The notes under the pieces were generated by a model. It saw only the letters and a list, made by a program, of their open reading frames with translations, ran no database searches and was not told the DNA's origin. Positions 8,830 to 17,140 of a stretch of 64,000 nucleotides of DNA are shown here, one piece after another. The position numbers and the translations under genes are program-made. Source of the DNA: Bacillota bacterium (GTDB taxonomy: Bacteria > Bacillota > Thermincolia > Thermincolales > UBA2595); contig JAJZQD010000001.1 in assembly GCA_021847735.1 (NCBI GenBank), positions 1 to 64,000 on the forward strand, written 5' to 3'. Every line of letters begins with the position of its first letter. Position 1 is the first letter of the stretch.

Positions 8830-9729
8830 TTGGTACGAATCTCGAGTAGTAATTCAATCTTTAAAATGTCTCCAAGCAATAACCCAGTAGCAAATGTCGA
8901 TACAGAAGAAATTATTGTTTTTGAAACACTAGATTGCTTTAGCAACTATATTCAACGCGAGGAACAGTTATTTAGTTCTGTTGGGTGGGATTTGATTAAT
9001 CCTGCCACCGGACCCATTTATATAAATGGGGCTGAACCTAATGATACTCTCAAGGTAGAAATACTGGATATTAAAATAGCAGATCAAGGGGTAATCTGCG
9101 CGGCTCCGAATTTTGGTGTTTTGGGTGAAATTATAACAAAAGAAGTTACCAAAGTTATTCCTGTCCGGGAAGGAAAAGCAATTTTTAACGACAAAATTCA
9201 TCTTTCTATTAAACCTATGATAGGGGTCATCGGGACATCCCCTGCCAGAGAGGAAATTCCCACCGGCACACCGGGGAATCATGGCAGTAATATGGATTGT
9301 AAGAGAATAGTTAAGGGCGCCGTTTTGTACCTGCCGGTAAATGTTCCTGGGGGCCTTTTGGCCATGGGAGATCTCCATGCGGTGATGGGAGACGGTGAAA
9401 TAGTTGTGTGTGGACTTGAAATATCAGGAGAAGTAACAGTAAGAGTAACGGTTTTAAAGGAATTGTCACTTCCCCTCCCTATGCTGCAGGAAGGAGATTC
9501 CATTATGACATTAGCCTCTTCGGCAACACTAGATGAAGCAGCGAAATTAGCCACAATGAACATGCATTCTTTTTTAATCAAACAGTTGAATATGGACTTT
9601 GTTGAAGCCGGAATGCTTTTGTCGCTGGCAGGTGACCTTAGAATCTGCCAAGTTGTGGATCCTCTGATGACGGCAAGAATGGAGCTGCCGCTGTGGATTT
9701 TGGGGAAATACGATTATCGAATGCCGTAA
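8830..9729 (+). CDS. Acetamidase/formamidase family protein
   Basis: The 299-residue protein matches the FmdA/AmdA family, which hydrolyses short amides such as formamide or acetamide to the acid and ammonia. Landmarks are GPIYINGAEPNDTLKV near 58-73, GTPGNHGSNMDC near 150, NVPGGLLAMGDLHAVMGDGE near 170-190 and a C-terminal D-L-R-I-C-Q-V-V-D-P segment. The start is TTG at 8830, supported by AAAGGGGGA eight bases upstream. It is the only gene of the left half on the plus strand and stands right behind repeat copy 1. An AmiS/UreI-type channel gene 1 kb away suggests uptake of a small amide or urea. Confidence 0.9.
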   Translation: MVRISSSNSIFKMSPSNNPVANVDTEEIIVFETLDCFSNYIQREEQLFSSVGWDLINPATGPIYINGAEPNDTLKVEILDIKIADQGVICAAPNFGVLGEIITKEVTKVIPVREGKAIFNDKIHLSIKPMIGVIGTSPAREEIPTGTPGNHGSNMDCKRIVKGAVLYLPVNVPGGLLAMGDLHAVMGDGEIVVCGLEISGEVTVRVTVLKELSLPLPMLQEGDSIMTLASSATLDEAAKLATMNMHSFLIKQLNMDFVEAGMLLSLAGDLRICQVVDPLMTARMELPLWILGKYDYRMP

Positions 9730-9735
9730 AAAGTT

Positions 9736-9916
9736 CGACAGGGCAGGTGTGTTTCCCAGAGCGAGGCTGACCCCCCGCCGGCCCCACATTGGAAGTTTGA
9801 GGTTGGAGGTTGGAGGTTGGACAATTGGTTTACATTCGCCCACAGCGAATTCCTCCTTAACAGTCTCATGTAAGTTGGACCGAGTAAACCTGTAAGCCGA
9901 GTTCTGTTTCAGTCTT
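9736..9916. repeat. Degenerate partial duplication of the rnpB 3' end and its flank
   Basis: Bases 9859-9910 match the 3' end of rnpB and its downstream flank at 39424-39471 with few differences, including GCCGAGTTCTGT and the CCGAGTAAA strand of helix P1. Bases 9741-9775 match the start of the hairpin repeat at 39262, and 9787-9825 carry the same TTGGAGG heptamer repeats that are inserted in rnpB. No rnpB 5' half or catalytic core is present, so this is a fragment and not a gene. Confidence 0.75.
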
Positions 9917-9930
9917 GCATCCTATTTAAG

Positions 9931-9957
9931 GAGCTGGGATAAATCCCAGCTTTTTTT
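9931..9957 (+). terminator. Rho-independent terminator
   Basis: GCTGGGA and TCCCAGC form a 7-bp stem around TAAA, followed by seven T. It is the first strong terminator downstream of the acetamidase gene. Confidence 0.85.
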
Positions 9958-9988
9958 ACGCAAACTTGTTCCCAAGGAATTCCTTGAT

Positions 9989-10631
9989 CTAACTCTGACC
10001 TTGTCTATACGGTCTGTTGATTCCACTCAGTTTATCTTTGATGCCCCGTGGTAACAGCAAACATACTCCCGACAGCCTGCTAACAGCCACCAGAACTGCT
10101 AATTTGCCCAGATAGCTATCCAGTATCTTGCTTGAATGCAAGTCACCATAAAGGATTTTCAGCCCCCATTCAACGGCTTCCGGCATTTCGTTAACATGAC
10201 ACGTGTAATAATCAAGCAGTTTTGGTACAAAGTATCCCGGCAGTTCCCGGTTTTGCCAAAAACCAATGTCACGAAACAACCCGGCTATCGATTCAATTTC
10301 GGTAATATCCGTAAACCTGGGGAAATAAGCATAACAACACTGCCTTGTTTCGCCATTCAAAAAGTAAATTGCATACTGATGCAAGAATGTTTACCAGGGA
10401 GCCCACGGTAGCATAAAGAACATCGGGCTTTGACGGGAATTCGGACGGCCTGCCGTTAATAATCAGGTTTTCATCCGGCAGTTCTCTCATCACTTCCACA
10501 AAACCGGCAAATTCGGAAGCAGGCCCTTCCCCCACTGCCCCTGCAATACAGGGATAAGCCTCCCGGACATGTCCTTCGAAGGCCTCGAGAACTTTGTGTA
10601 CCATTTCCCATGACCGCGGGGTGGCATAGGC
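9989..10631 (-). pseudogene. C-terminal remnant of a MoxR/dynein-related AAA+ ATPase
   Basis: Reading from 10631, the frame begins in mid-gene with AYATPRSWEMVHKVLEAF and continues through LYATVGSLVNIL, a pattern seen near the C-terminus of MoxR-like / dynein-related AAA+ ATPases. Around 10384 the likely coding frame shifts, and a second frame (LHQYAIYFLNGE onward) continues to 9989. The upstream part, including Walker motifs, is missing: the frame is cut exactly at the edge of repeat copy 2. Truncation plus frameshift make this a decayed gene. The family call is moderate because only the tail is left. Confidence 0.6.
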
Positions 10632-10633
10632 AA

Positions 10634-10750
10634 GTGAACTCGTTCAGCTAAAGCTGAACATCGAAACTTCAGTGGGGGACTCTACCCCCACTGAAGCAGA
10701 AAAGTGGAAACTCCACCTAATAGAAGGTGGAGTCTTGGAATTGGGATAAA
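10634..10750 (+). repeat. 117-bp three-hairpin interspersed element, copy 2
   Basis: It matches copy 1 over its full length with the same end bases. It abuts the truncated AAA ATPase remnant on the left and lies 38 bp from the stop codon of the AmiS/UreI gene on the right. Confidence 0.9.
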
Positions 10751-10788
10751 AAGTGGAGAGAGGGAAAGTTAAAGTTCTGTTTAGTTTT

Positions 10789-11304
10789 TTAGAGGGGTAG
10801 GATCCCTTTAGTCATCAATGAGAAAGTGGGCACCCATAAGCCCACCACCACCCATAAAATGAGAGACCAGGCCAACCCCTTAGCCGAAAACTTTCCATAA
10901 GCATTAAGCCACACCTCAAAGGTCAGGACCGCGTAGCCAGCGCTTGCTATGCCCAGATAGAGACTCCGGGGAACCAGCGCAGTACCGGTCAGGAAGATGA
11001 CAGCATAAATACTTGAAATGATGGCAACAGTTAAACTGACATTGCCAACTGACCGCATATCCTCTAATCCTGTCAAAAGCGCATAAGAAACACATAAATA
11101 AAGGATTCCGTGGGCAAAGAGTAATCCACCCGTAAAAGCATCTTTAAACACTGCAGTCTGCAGGATAGCTCCGAGAACCGTAACAAGTCCGACGAAACCG
11201 GTAGCAGCACCTGTTCCTTTAGCCTCCCCGTATCCTAAAAAAAATAGGGCCACAGGTAACCACATGACTGCTATAGCCACCAGAATAGCAGTAGTCATTG
11301 ACAT
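10789..11304 (-). CDS. AmiS/UreI family transporter
   Basis: The 171-residue protein has six to seven hydrophobic segments and the small size of the AmiS/UreI family, whose members pass urea or short-chain amides through the membrane. GLVTVLGAILQTAVFKDAF near 40 and the conserved early W-x-P-V segment fit. It is the last gene before repeat copy 2 and may be the distal end of the mycofactocin operon, but a 226-bp gap separates it from the MoaD-like gene upstream, so it may have its own promoter. A functional pairing with the acetamidase/formamidase at 8830 is plausible. Confidence 0.82.
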   Translation of the reverse strand: MSMTTAILVAIAVMWLPVALFFLGYGEAKGTGAATGFVGLVTVLGAILQTAVFKDAFTGGLLFAHGILYLCVSYALLTGLEDMRSVGNVSLTVAIISSIYAVIFLTGTALVPRSLYLGIASAGYAVLTFEVWLNAYGKFSAKGLAWSLILWVVVGLWVPTFSLMTKGILPL

Positions 11305-11530
11305 CGCTCTCCTTTTGTCTATGATTTGGAACCGTCCCTTTCCCTCTCCGGCACCTGTTTAAATAACAATGCAACAATTATGCCAAATAACGGGCAAAAC
11401 CCGGCACTGCCTTGTTACCGCTGCTACTGGTGAAAAACAGGAGTTTCGGGCTATACTGCCAGGTCACAATGGAACATTCTGCTGCTGTTTCAGACACACT
11501 CCTGTCTTAATCAGACATTTTTTTGTTTTG

Positions 11531-11776
11531 TTATCCCCCTCCCAGCGGAGGAAATACTGCAATCTCGTCCCCGTCTTTTACTACATATGTTAAGGGTTTA
11601 AACAAGCCGTTAACCAGTACGATTTTGGCCAATTGCACAGATATACCTATATGGTTTAAAAACTCTTTCAGATTCATCGCATGTTTCAACATGAGTCTAA
11701 AATCGTTTTTCCCGTAGCATTCTAACCCTTCGTTTTCACAATGAAGTCCGGCAAACAACCTAACTGTTATCTTCAC
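11531..11776 (-). CDS. MoaD/ThiS family sulfur carrier, ending in GGG
   Basis: The 81-residue protein has the beta-grasp pattern of MoaD: MKITVRLFAGL at the start, LKEFLNHIGI in the middle and DGDEIAVFPPLGGG at the C-terminus. The terminal glycines are the site where an E1-like enzyme makes the thiocarboxylate in molybdopterin or tungstopterin synthesis. It follows mftE by 11 bp. With an AOR gene in the same operon, supplying the tungstopterin cofactor is the obvious guess. No MoaE or MoeB partner is in the window. Confidence 0.85.
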   Translation of the reverse strand: MKITVRLFAGLHCENEGLECYGKNDFRLMLKHAMNLKEFLNHIGISVQLAKIVLVNGLFKPLTYVVKDGDEIAVFPPLGGG

Positions 11777-11787
11777 TTAGGCCCACC

Positions 11788-12597
11788 TCACCAGTTTTTA
11801 GATACCCGCTTGACGGCCAAATCCTCGTTTTGCGAGTCTAATTCATGTGCCAGGTAATTGTTCAAAGACAATTCTATAGTACCCAGAAAAGACCTGCCTT
11901 TTTTAATGGACGCCCGGCCGGGGTCGCCCCAAACACCGTTTGAGCCTTTGATCAGGTCTCTGAAGACCTTCTCGTTTAGTTCCTGGTCATTTAATGATGA
12001 CAGGTCAGGATAATTTCTTATGTCTCTGAGTTTTTTCACCATACTGGGAAAAATGCATGAGATTAACGAGGTCTCATACTCGTTAGCATGAAACCCCCAC
12101 TCAAGGCTGCTGAGCATCATTTTTCCTCTTTCAGAAAGCTTGTCCCAATATGAAATTACTGACAGGAACACATCCTGTCCAACCCTCTGCCTTACTTTTT
12201 CTTTCACCGAACCTAAATACGGCACATTACCACCATGACCGTTAAGCACCAGAATTTTATTAAACCCCGCTGCCCGCAAAGAAACAACAATATCAGTTAT
12301 CAAATTGCACAGAGTATCAGGAGCCACCGTAACTGTTCCGGCAAAATCCATATGTTCATCAGAGATGCCGAACCAGACCGGAGGGAGCGCCACGCCGCCC
12401 AGTTTCCTGGCCAGGCGGCGGCTTACTTCCATACAGATAAAGGTATCTGTCCCCAGGGGTGCATGCGGGCCGTGCTGTTCGAACGAACCAACGGGAATGA
12501 TGCCAAAACTGTTATCTTTTTGAATATAACGTTGAACTTCGGGACTACTCCAAGTCTCCAACTGCAGAGACTTCTCTGAACGTTTCCTGTATGTCAT
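11788..12597 (-). CDS. mftE: Creatininase-family peptidase, mycofactocin MftE
   Basis: The protein (about 270 residues) has the creatininase signature: GSFEQHGPHAPLGTDT near residue 35, SDEHMDFAGT, LNGHGGN near 115, and a conserved H-A-N-E-Y-E-T segment. These carry the metal ligands. In the mycofactocin pathway MftE cuts the modified C-terminal Val-Tyr dipeptide from MftA. The creatininase family also has other roles, so the name rests on the mft genes in the same operon. The start is uncertain: an ATG at 12597 overlaps larB by 53 bp, and a TTG near 12558 would reduce the overlap. Confidence 0.82.
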   Translation of the reverse strand: MTYRKRSEKSLQLETWSSPEVQRYIQKDNSFGIIPVGSFEQHGPHAPLGTDTFICMEVSRRLARKLGGVALPPVWFGISDEHMDFAGTVTVAPDTLCNLITDIVVSLRAAGFNKILVLNGHGGNVPYLGSVKEKVRQRVGQDVFLSVISYWDKLSERGKMMLSSLEWGFHANEYETSLISCIFPSMVKKLRDIRNYPDLSSLNDQELNEKVFRDLIKGSNGVWGDPGRASIKKGRSFLGTIELSLNNYLAHELDSQNEDLAVKRVSKNW

Positions 12598-13417
12598 TGT
12601 CTTCCGCTCCCACAGCAATTTTATTAATCAGACCCGCGATATAACCTCCGCCAAAACCGTTGTCTATATTAACCACACTGACGTTAGAAGAGCAACTGTT
12701 GAGCATACTTAAGAGTGCGGCCACCCCGCCAAAACTAGCCCCGTAACCGACACTGGTCGGGACAGCGATTACCGGCTTGTCCACCATACCACCCACTACA
12801 CTGGCCAGGGCCCCTTCCATACCTGCCGTAACAACAATGGCATTGGCCCGGTACAACATGTGGCGCTGGCTTAAAAACCGGTGTAAACCTGCCACACCTA
12901 CATCGTAAAGTCTCTCAACTTTGTTACCCATCATTTCGCAGGTGATACATGCTTCCTCTGCCACCGTCAGGTCGGCTGTCCCGGCGCTGATCACCAGTAC
13001 ATTGCCCCGTGAATACTGAGGCCCCCGGCGAACCGAAATGATCCTGGCCAAAGCATGGTAAACGGCTTCGGGCAGAACTTTTACAACTTCATCGTAGACC
13101 TCTTGGCAAGCCCTGGTAGCAAGGATATTTGCCTGGCTGGTGGCTGCCAGCTTTTCGGTGATGGCTACTACCTGTTCGGTTGTCTTCCCCTGACAAAACA
13201 CAACTTCCGGGAACCCCTGGCGCAAATGTCTGTGATGATCCACCTTAGCGAAACCCATGTCTTCATATGGCAAAAACTTAAATTCTCCAAGGGCATCGTC
13301 AACGCTTATTTCACCGTGGCGAACCATTTCAAAAAGCTTTTTTATCTTCTTTTCCCCGAAGCAGGATACGTCTTTATGCTCGTCATTTCCACCCGTGTTA
13401 TTGACAGTACCGCTCAT
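12545..13417 (-). CDS. larB: Nickel-pincer cofactor biosynthesis protein LarB
   Basis: The 290-residue protein matches LarB, a homologue of AIR carboxylase (PurE-like) in its C-terminal half. LarB carboxylates nicotinic acid adenine dinucleotide and splits the product to start the nickel-pincer nucleotide. Visible are the N-terminal region with VDHHRHLRQGFPEVVFCQGK near 58-77 and the PurE-like core ISAGTADLTVAEEA, DVGVAGLHR, TAGMEGALASVVGG and TSVGYGASFGG. It lies between the MoaD-like gene at 13441 and mftE. larE is in the same operon and larC in the next one upstream; larA is absent from the window. Confidence 0.93.
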   Translation of the reverse strand: MSGTVNNTGGNDEHKDVSCFGEKKIKKLFEMVRHGEISVDDALGEFKFLPYEDMGFAKVDHHRHLRQGFPEVVFCQGKTTEQVVAITEKLAATSQANILATRACQEVYDEVVKVLPEAVYHALARIISVRRGPQYSRGNVLVISAGTADLTVAEEACITCEMMGNKVERLYDVGVAGLHRFLSQRHMLYRANAIVVTAGMEGALASVVGGMVDKPVIAVPTSVGYGASFGGVAALLSMLNSCSSNVSVVNIDNGFGGGYIAGLINKIAVGAEDNDIQETFREVSAVGDLE

Positions 13418-13440
13418 TTGCTGACCCCCCTAAAGTTTGT

Positions 13441-13716
13441 TTAGTCGTTATACTTAACGAAATACTGCCTGTATAAAACCGACATCTCAATAGGAAAAAT
13501 AGCCAAACGATCACCGTGGTGTAACTTTCTATTGGCCGTGGAATACTGGTAATTCAAAAAAATGTGAGCAACATCGTCTGGTGCAATATCTAACCTCTCC
13601 ATGACCGAAGCGATGGTATCCCCCTCGTTAATTTCCATTTCCAGGAAACATTCCTTGCCTACAGCTGACCCAGCCACTTTATCACGAAACTTTCCGTAAA
13701 GAAACACCGTAATCAA
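13441..13716 (-). CDS. MoaD/ThiS-like protein without the C-terminal Gly-Gly
   Basis: The 91-residue protein has a MoaD-like beta-grasp layout: ITVFLYGKFRDKV at the start, a central EGDTIASVMERLDI and HHGDRLAIFPI near 75. It then continues with about 14 residues (EMSVLYRQYFVKYND) and lacks the terminal Gly-Gly needed for sulfur transfer. AOR genes of this class are often followed by such MoaD-like genes. Either the protein acts without thiocarboxylation or the tail is removed. A 168-bp gap with a 9-bp hairpin separates it from the AOR gene; larB follows 23 bp later. Confidence 0.7.
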   Translation of the reverse strand: MITVFLYGKFRDKVAGSAVGKECFLEMEINEGDTIASVMERLDIAPDDVAHIFLNYQYSTANRKLHHGDRLAIFPIEMSVLYRQYFVKYND

Positions 13717-13842
13717 CTAAATACCTCCCTACTTTAGAAACAGGGATTTTGATTCCCCGGCAGGTTCATCTCACCAGGTCAAACCTTGGTTTCTGTCAAC
13801 AGATTCCTGTCACTTTTTCTCTCGCGTTTTGGAGGAAAGACG

Positions 13843-13876
13843 ACGGGGTTATGGTAATTACGATAACCCCGCCGGA
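13843..13876. other. Intergenic hairpin downstream of the AOR gene
   Basis: CGGGGTTAT and ATAACCCCG form a 9-bp stem around a short palindromic loop. There is no T-run on either side, so it is more likely an mRNA stabilising or processing structure between the AOR and MoaD-like genes than a terminator. Confidence 0.45.
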
Positions 13877-13884
13877 CTTTGTTT

Positions 13885-15621
13885 TCAGGAAGAGTGTACA
13901 CTGTCCAGGACTTCGTCTGGTACGTCGTAAACATGGTTGTGAGGGGGCAACTTTTCGTAGTACATGAATTCGGGCAGGCGGTCATCCGCTTTGGTAAAAC
14001 CTGCCGCCTCATTGAATTTTCGCTCCAGGGTAAGCCATTCGGCGCCTAAACAGTTAAAGTCTTCCGCGGTATAACCGGTGCCCAGCACCCCGTTGACAGT
14101 ATCCAACATGCCCTGAAATGCGTCGGGTAAATCAAGCACCGCAAAAGCTATAAAGAGGCAGTATCCGGTCGAGTCGATAAATATGGTAGCTGTCTGGAAA
14201 CCCCGGGCCAGGGCGCCCTTTTCGGCTGCTGCCAGGGGATCAGCCTTGCCGCCGACGCTGAGAATCTCAGTAGCAATAGTATAGCCCGCGGTATGGTCGG
14301 CACCCATAGTTGCAGTTGCAAAGGTGACACCTATCCCTTTGACTGCCCTTGGTTCATAAGCCGGTATAGACTGCCCCTTCACCACCGGTACCCGAACCAC
14401 GCCAAAAGCCTTACCGGTAAAGGCGGTACCGTTGCCGATGATTCTTCCGATAGGGCTTCCCTTTCCGACTTCATTGAGAAGTTCGATAGCCTTCTTGCCA
14501 TCGCCAAAGGGGATAATGCCTGCCTCCATGGCTACGCCAATGGTGCCGCCGGAGTCAATAGTATCAAGTCCGACATCGTTGCAAATGCGGTTCAGTTCGG
14601 CGATATCGTCAAGGTTATCTATTTCGCAGTTGGCTCCAAAAGCCCACGCGGTTTCATATTCCAAAGGGGATACATGATATGTCCCATCCGGATGGTTAAC
14701 CACGTTGGAGCATTTGATCACACACCCGTGGTGGCAAGCGTGTCCCACTTTGCCACCTCTCGTTTTAGCCCATTCATTAATGACCTCGCCACCGGTTTTG
14801 CTGGCGCCTTCAAATTTTCCTGCACTGAAGTTACGGGTAGGCAGTCCCCCGGCTTCGTTAAGAATATTTACCAACACGGCAGTCCCGTAGGTAGGCAGGG
14901 CTTGGCTGGTTACAGCATGGTCCGCTAAGCCCTTGGCCAGCTTCTGCTGTCCTTGTTTAAACAGGTCGGGGTTGGCGATGGCCACATCTCCAGGACCTTT
15001 TTGTTCAACAATAATAGCCTTTAACCCTTTGGACCCCATTACAGCGCCAAGACCGCCCCTGCCCGCATAACGGCCGGGGCCGTTTTCCGGGTCGTTACAA
15101 GACACCCCTGCATTAAGCATCTTCATCTCACCGGCAGGGCCGATGCCAATAATACCTATATCTTCACCGTATTTTTGCCAAATCAGTTTATTTGTTTCAT
15201 ACATTCCCTTGCCTGTCAGTTGCCCGGCTTCTTCCAGAACTGCCGTGCCTTGAGCCAGTTTTAAAATATAAAATTTACCTTTTTCTTTCTGCAGTCCTTC
15301 CACGATAATGGCATGAATGCCCAGGCGGGCAATCTTCTGAGCCGGGATTCCACCGGCATTTGCCTCCTTAATTGTGCCGGTGAGCGGGCTCTTCGCGCCT
15401 ACCGAAAGACGACCGGAACTGGGGGCGGTCGTCCCGGTTACAATGCCGGGAGCAAAAACCAGTTTGTTGTGGGGACCGAGAGGGTGACAGGTTGGCTTGA
15501 CTTCAGCGGCCACTATCGTGGAAGTCAAAGCTCGCCCACCCAACACACGATACTTCTCAGAAACATCCTCCTTTTTGACGGAAAGGTCACTCATGTTCAC
15601 CCGTAGAATAAATTTACCCAT
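13885..15621 (-). CDS. Tungsten-containing aldehyde ferredoxin oxidoreductase
   Basis: The 578-residue protein matches the AOR family, which oxidises aldehydes to acids (or the reverse) with a bis-tungstopterin and a 4Fe-4S cluster, using ferredoxin. The N-terminal domain has YRVLGGRALTSTI, APSSGRLSVGAKSPLTG and GGIPAQKIARLGI. The cluster cysteines appear in CHHGCVIKC near residue 300, and a late cysteine in STGYCLFIAF near 510. It lies between mftF and the MoaD-like gene in the mycofactocin operon. I infer that it consumes aldehydes made by the mycofactocin-linked dehydrogenases. Confidence 0.93.
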   Translation of the reverse strand: MGKFILRVNMSDLSVKKEDVSEKYRVLGGRALTSTIVAAEVKPTCHPLGPHNKLVFAPGIVTGTTAPSSGRLSVGAKSPLTGTIKEANAGGIPAQKIARLGIHAIIVEGLQKEKGKFYILKLAQGTAVLEEAGQLTGKGMYETNKLIWQKYGEDIGIIGIGPAGEMKMLNAGVSCNDPENGPGRYAGRGGLGAVMGSKGLKAIIVEQKGPGDVAIANPDLFKQGQQKLAKGLADHAVTSQALPTYGTAVLVNILNEAGGLPTRNFSAGKFEGASKTGGEVINEWAKTRGGKVGHACHHGCVIKCSNVVNHPDGTYHVSPLEYETAWAFGANCEIDNLDDIAELNRICNDVGLDTIDSGGTIGVAMEAGIIPFGDGKKAIELLNEVGKGSPIGRIIGNGTAFTGKAFGVVRVPVVKGQSIPAYEPRAVKGIGVTFATATMGADHTAGYTIATEILSVGGKADPLAAAEKGALARGFQTATIFIDSTGYCLFIAFAVLDLPDAFQGMLDTVNGVLGTGYTAEDFNCLGAEWLTLERKFNEAAGFTKADDRLPEFMYYEKLPPHNHVYDVPDEVLDSVHSS

Positions 15622-15643
15622 TCAAGACACTTCCTTTCTTTAG

Positions 15644-17140
15644 TTAGTTATTTATTTGGTTTTTTGCTGCCAATCTTTGGAGTAAATTAGCATCCGCTCT
15701 GATAAAATCCATAGCCATGGGACGCCAGTTATGTTCACTGAGGCAGCCACTAATTACACCGGCCTGGTAAAAAGCGTTTTCCAGGAAATGATAGAAACAG
15801 AAGCGGGCAACTCGCATAGCGGGCTTTTTCAGTTTATAATCAACTATCCCGGGTAGGGCGTGTAGTCCAAACAGTAACAAGGCTAACCCGGGGGACACGA
15901 AAAGGGCAAGAAAGGTAAGAATGCCGGAATAGTAGTGGGAATAATGCTGGCCGTAAATGTAAAAAGCCGCGCCCTGGGACCTGGCTGTGGCAAGAAAGAC
16001 CTGCCGGAATTTTGGTTTACACTCCCCGGCCTTGATACCGTGGAGTTTACTTAAAGACTGCCATACCAGGTTAGCTAATACCAAGGCCACACAGGCTGCC
16101 AGGCCCGCACCGGCACCGGCTGTCAGAGATATCAGGGCTGTTATTCCAAAAACAGCATGATTCCCGGGAAAAAAAACCAGCCTCCGTTTCTCTGTGGGAT
16201 ATCTAACCTGCAGCTTGGCCTCAGATTGTCCGTAATTGTATCTTCTTTTTAAAAACGGGGACAATGTTGAGCGATGGTGATGAAAAACCAATCCCTCAGG
16301 CACATAGTAAATATGCTCACCTTTCTCAAGTATCTGCCAGCACAGGTCAACATCTTCCCCCACCCTCATCAAGGGGTCAAAGGCGCCGGCGGCCAGCACA
16401 GACCTTTTCCTGACCAGCAAATTACAGGTTGGCAGGTAAGACACAGAACTTCCTTTGCGGACTTTGCGCAGGGTGTTCCCCATCAACAGGGGCGACTGCA
16501 CCTGTTCGTACTTTTCCAGCGGTCTTATTAAACCGGCTGACTCTACCCGCCCCCCGGCAGCCGCCACATCAGTGTACTGAAAACATGGCGCCAGACTTCT
16601 TAACCAGTTTTTTTCTGCCAGGCAGTCATCATCCAAAAAAGCGATAATCTCTCCCTTAGCCTGCCTCACTGCTTCGTTTCTGGCCGCTCCGGGGCCGCCG
16701 TTACGGGCTAGCCGGATTAATCTGACCGACCGGCTGTAACGCCCCAAATCCACGGGGACCGGTGATGCATCATCAACTACGATTATCTCGTATTTTTCTC
16801 TGGGATAATCCAGCGCGATCAGGGACTCAATACACTTATCCAACATTTGCGGACGGTTGTAAGTGGGTATTATAATACTGACCCACGGTAGCCGATCATC
16901 GGAAAGCGTTGGAAAAGACCTTGTCAAAATACCCTGGTCCTCCAAGCCGGCAGCAAATGCCGCCAGCTTTTCGTCCCAGGTGAATTTAGTGTCACCCGGT
17001 CCACACAGTAGTTGAATGGCTTTGGCCCCGGCCCTGCTCAACCTGATAATTCTATACGGGTATCGAACAGTTAACGTCCCACCCCCATTTCCCAAGCTTT
17101 CCCGGAAGGTAACACCATCTGCAAGCAAATACATGCTCAT
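15644..17140 (-). CDS. mftF: Mycofactocin glycosyltransferase MftF
   Basis: The 498-residue protein has an N-terminal region of about 100 residues before a GT2 domain: SIIIPTYNRPQMLDKC near 108, VDDASPVPVD, FLDDDCLAEKNWL (the DDD metal site) and VGEDVDLCWQI. Two to three hydrophobic segments follow between residues 325 and 440, indicating membrane attachment. MftF adds glucose units to mycofactocin in mycobacteria, and the N-terminal extension before the GT2 domain is typical. It overlaps the ETF beta stop by 4 bp, so translation is coupled. Confidence 0.88.
   Translation of the reverse strand: MSMYLLADGVTFRESLGNGGGTLTVRYPYRIIRLSRAGAKAIQLLCGPGDTKFTWDEKLAAFAAGLEDQGILTRSFPTLSDDRLPWVSIIIPTYNRPQMLDKCIESLIALDYPREKYEIIVVDDASPVPVDLGRYSRSVRLIRLARNGGPGAARNEAVRQAKGEIIAFLDDDCLAEKNWLRSLAPCFQYTDVAAAGGRVESAGLIRPLEKYEQVQSPLLMGNTLRKVRKGSSVSYLPTCNLLVRKRSVLAAGAFDPLMRVGEDVDLCWQILEKGEHIYYVPEGLVFHHHRSTLSPFLKRRYNYGQSEAKLQVRYPTEKRRLVFFPGNHAVFGITALISLTAGAGAGLAACVALVLANLVWQSLSKLHGIKAGECKPKFRQVFLATARSQGAAFYIYGQHYSHYYSGILTFLALFVSPGLALLLFGLHALPGIVDYKLKKPAMRVARFCFYHFLENAFYQAGVISGCLSEHNWRPMAMDFIRADANLLQRLAAKNQINN

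Noticed and set aside
9859-9916. Second rnpB gene
   Set aside because: Only the 3' end and flank are present; the catalytic core is missing.
11788-12597. Simple creatininase (creatinine amidohydrolase)
   Set aside because: The family fits, but with mftA, mftB, mftC and mftF in the same operon the MftE role is far more likely.
15313-15606. Plus-strand frames within the AOR, ETF and ppdK genes
   Set aside because: They are shadows of well-supported minus-strand genes, lack ribosome sites and encode nothing recognisable.
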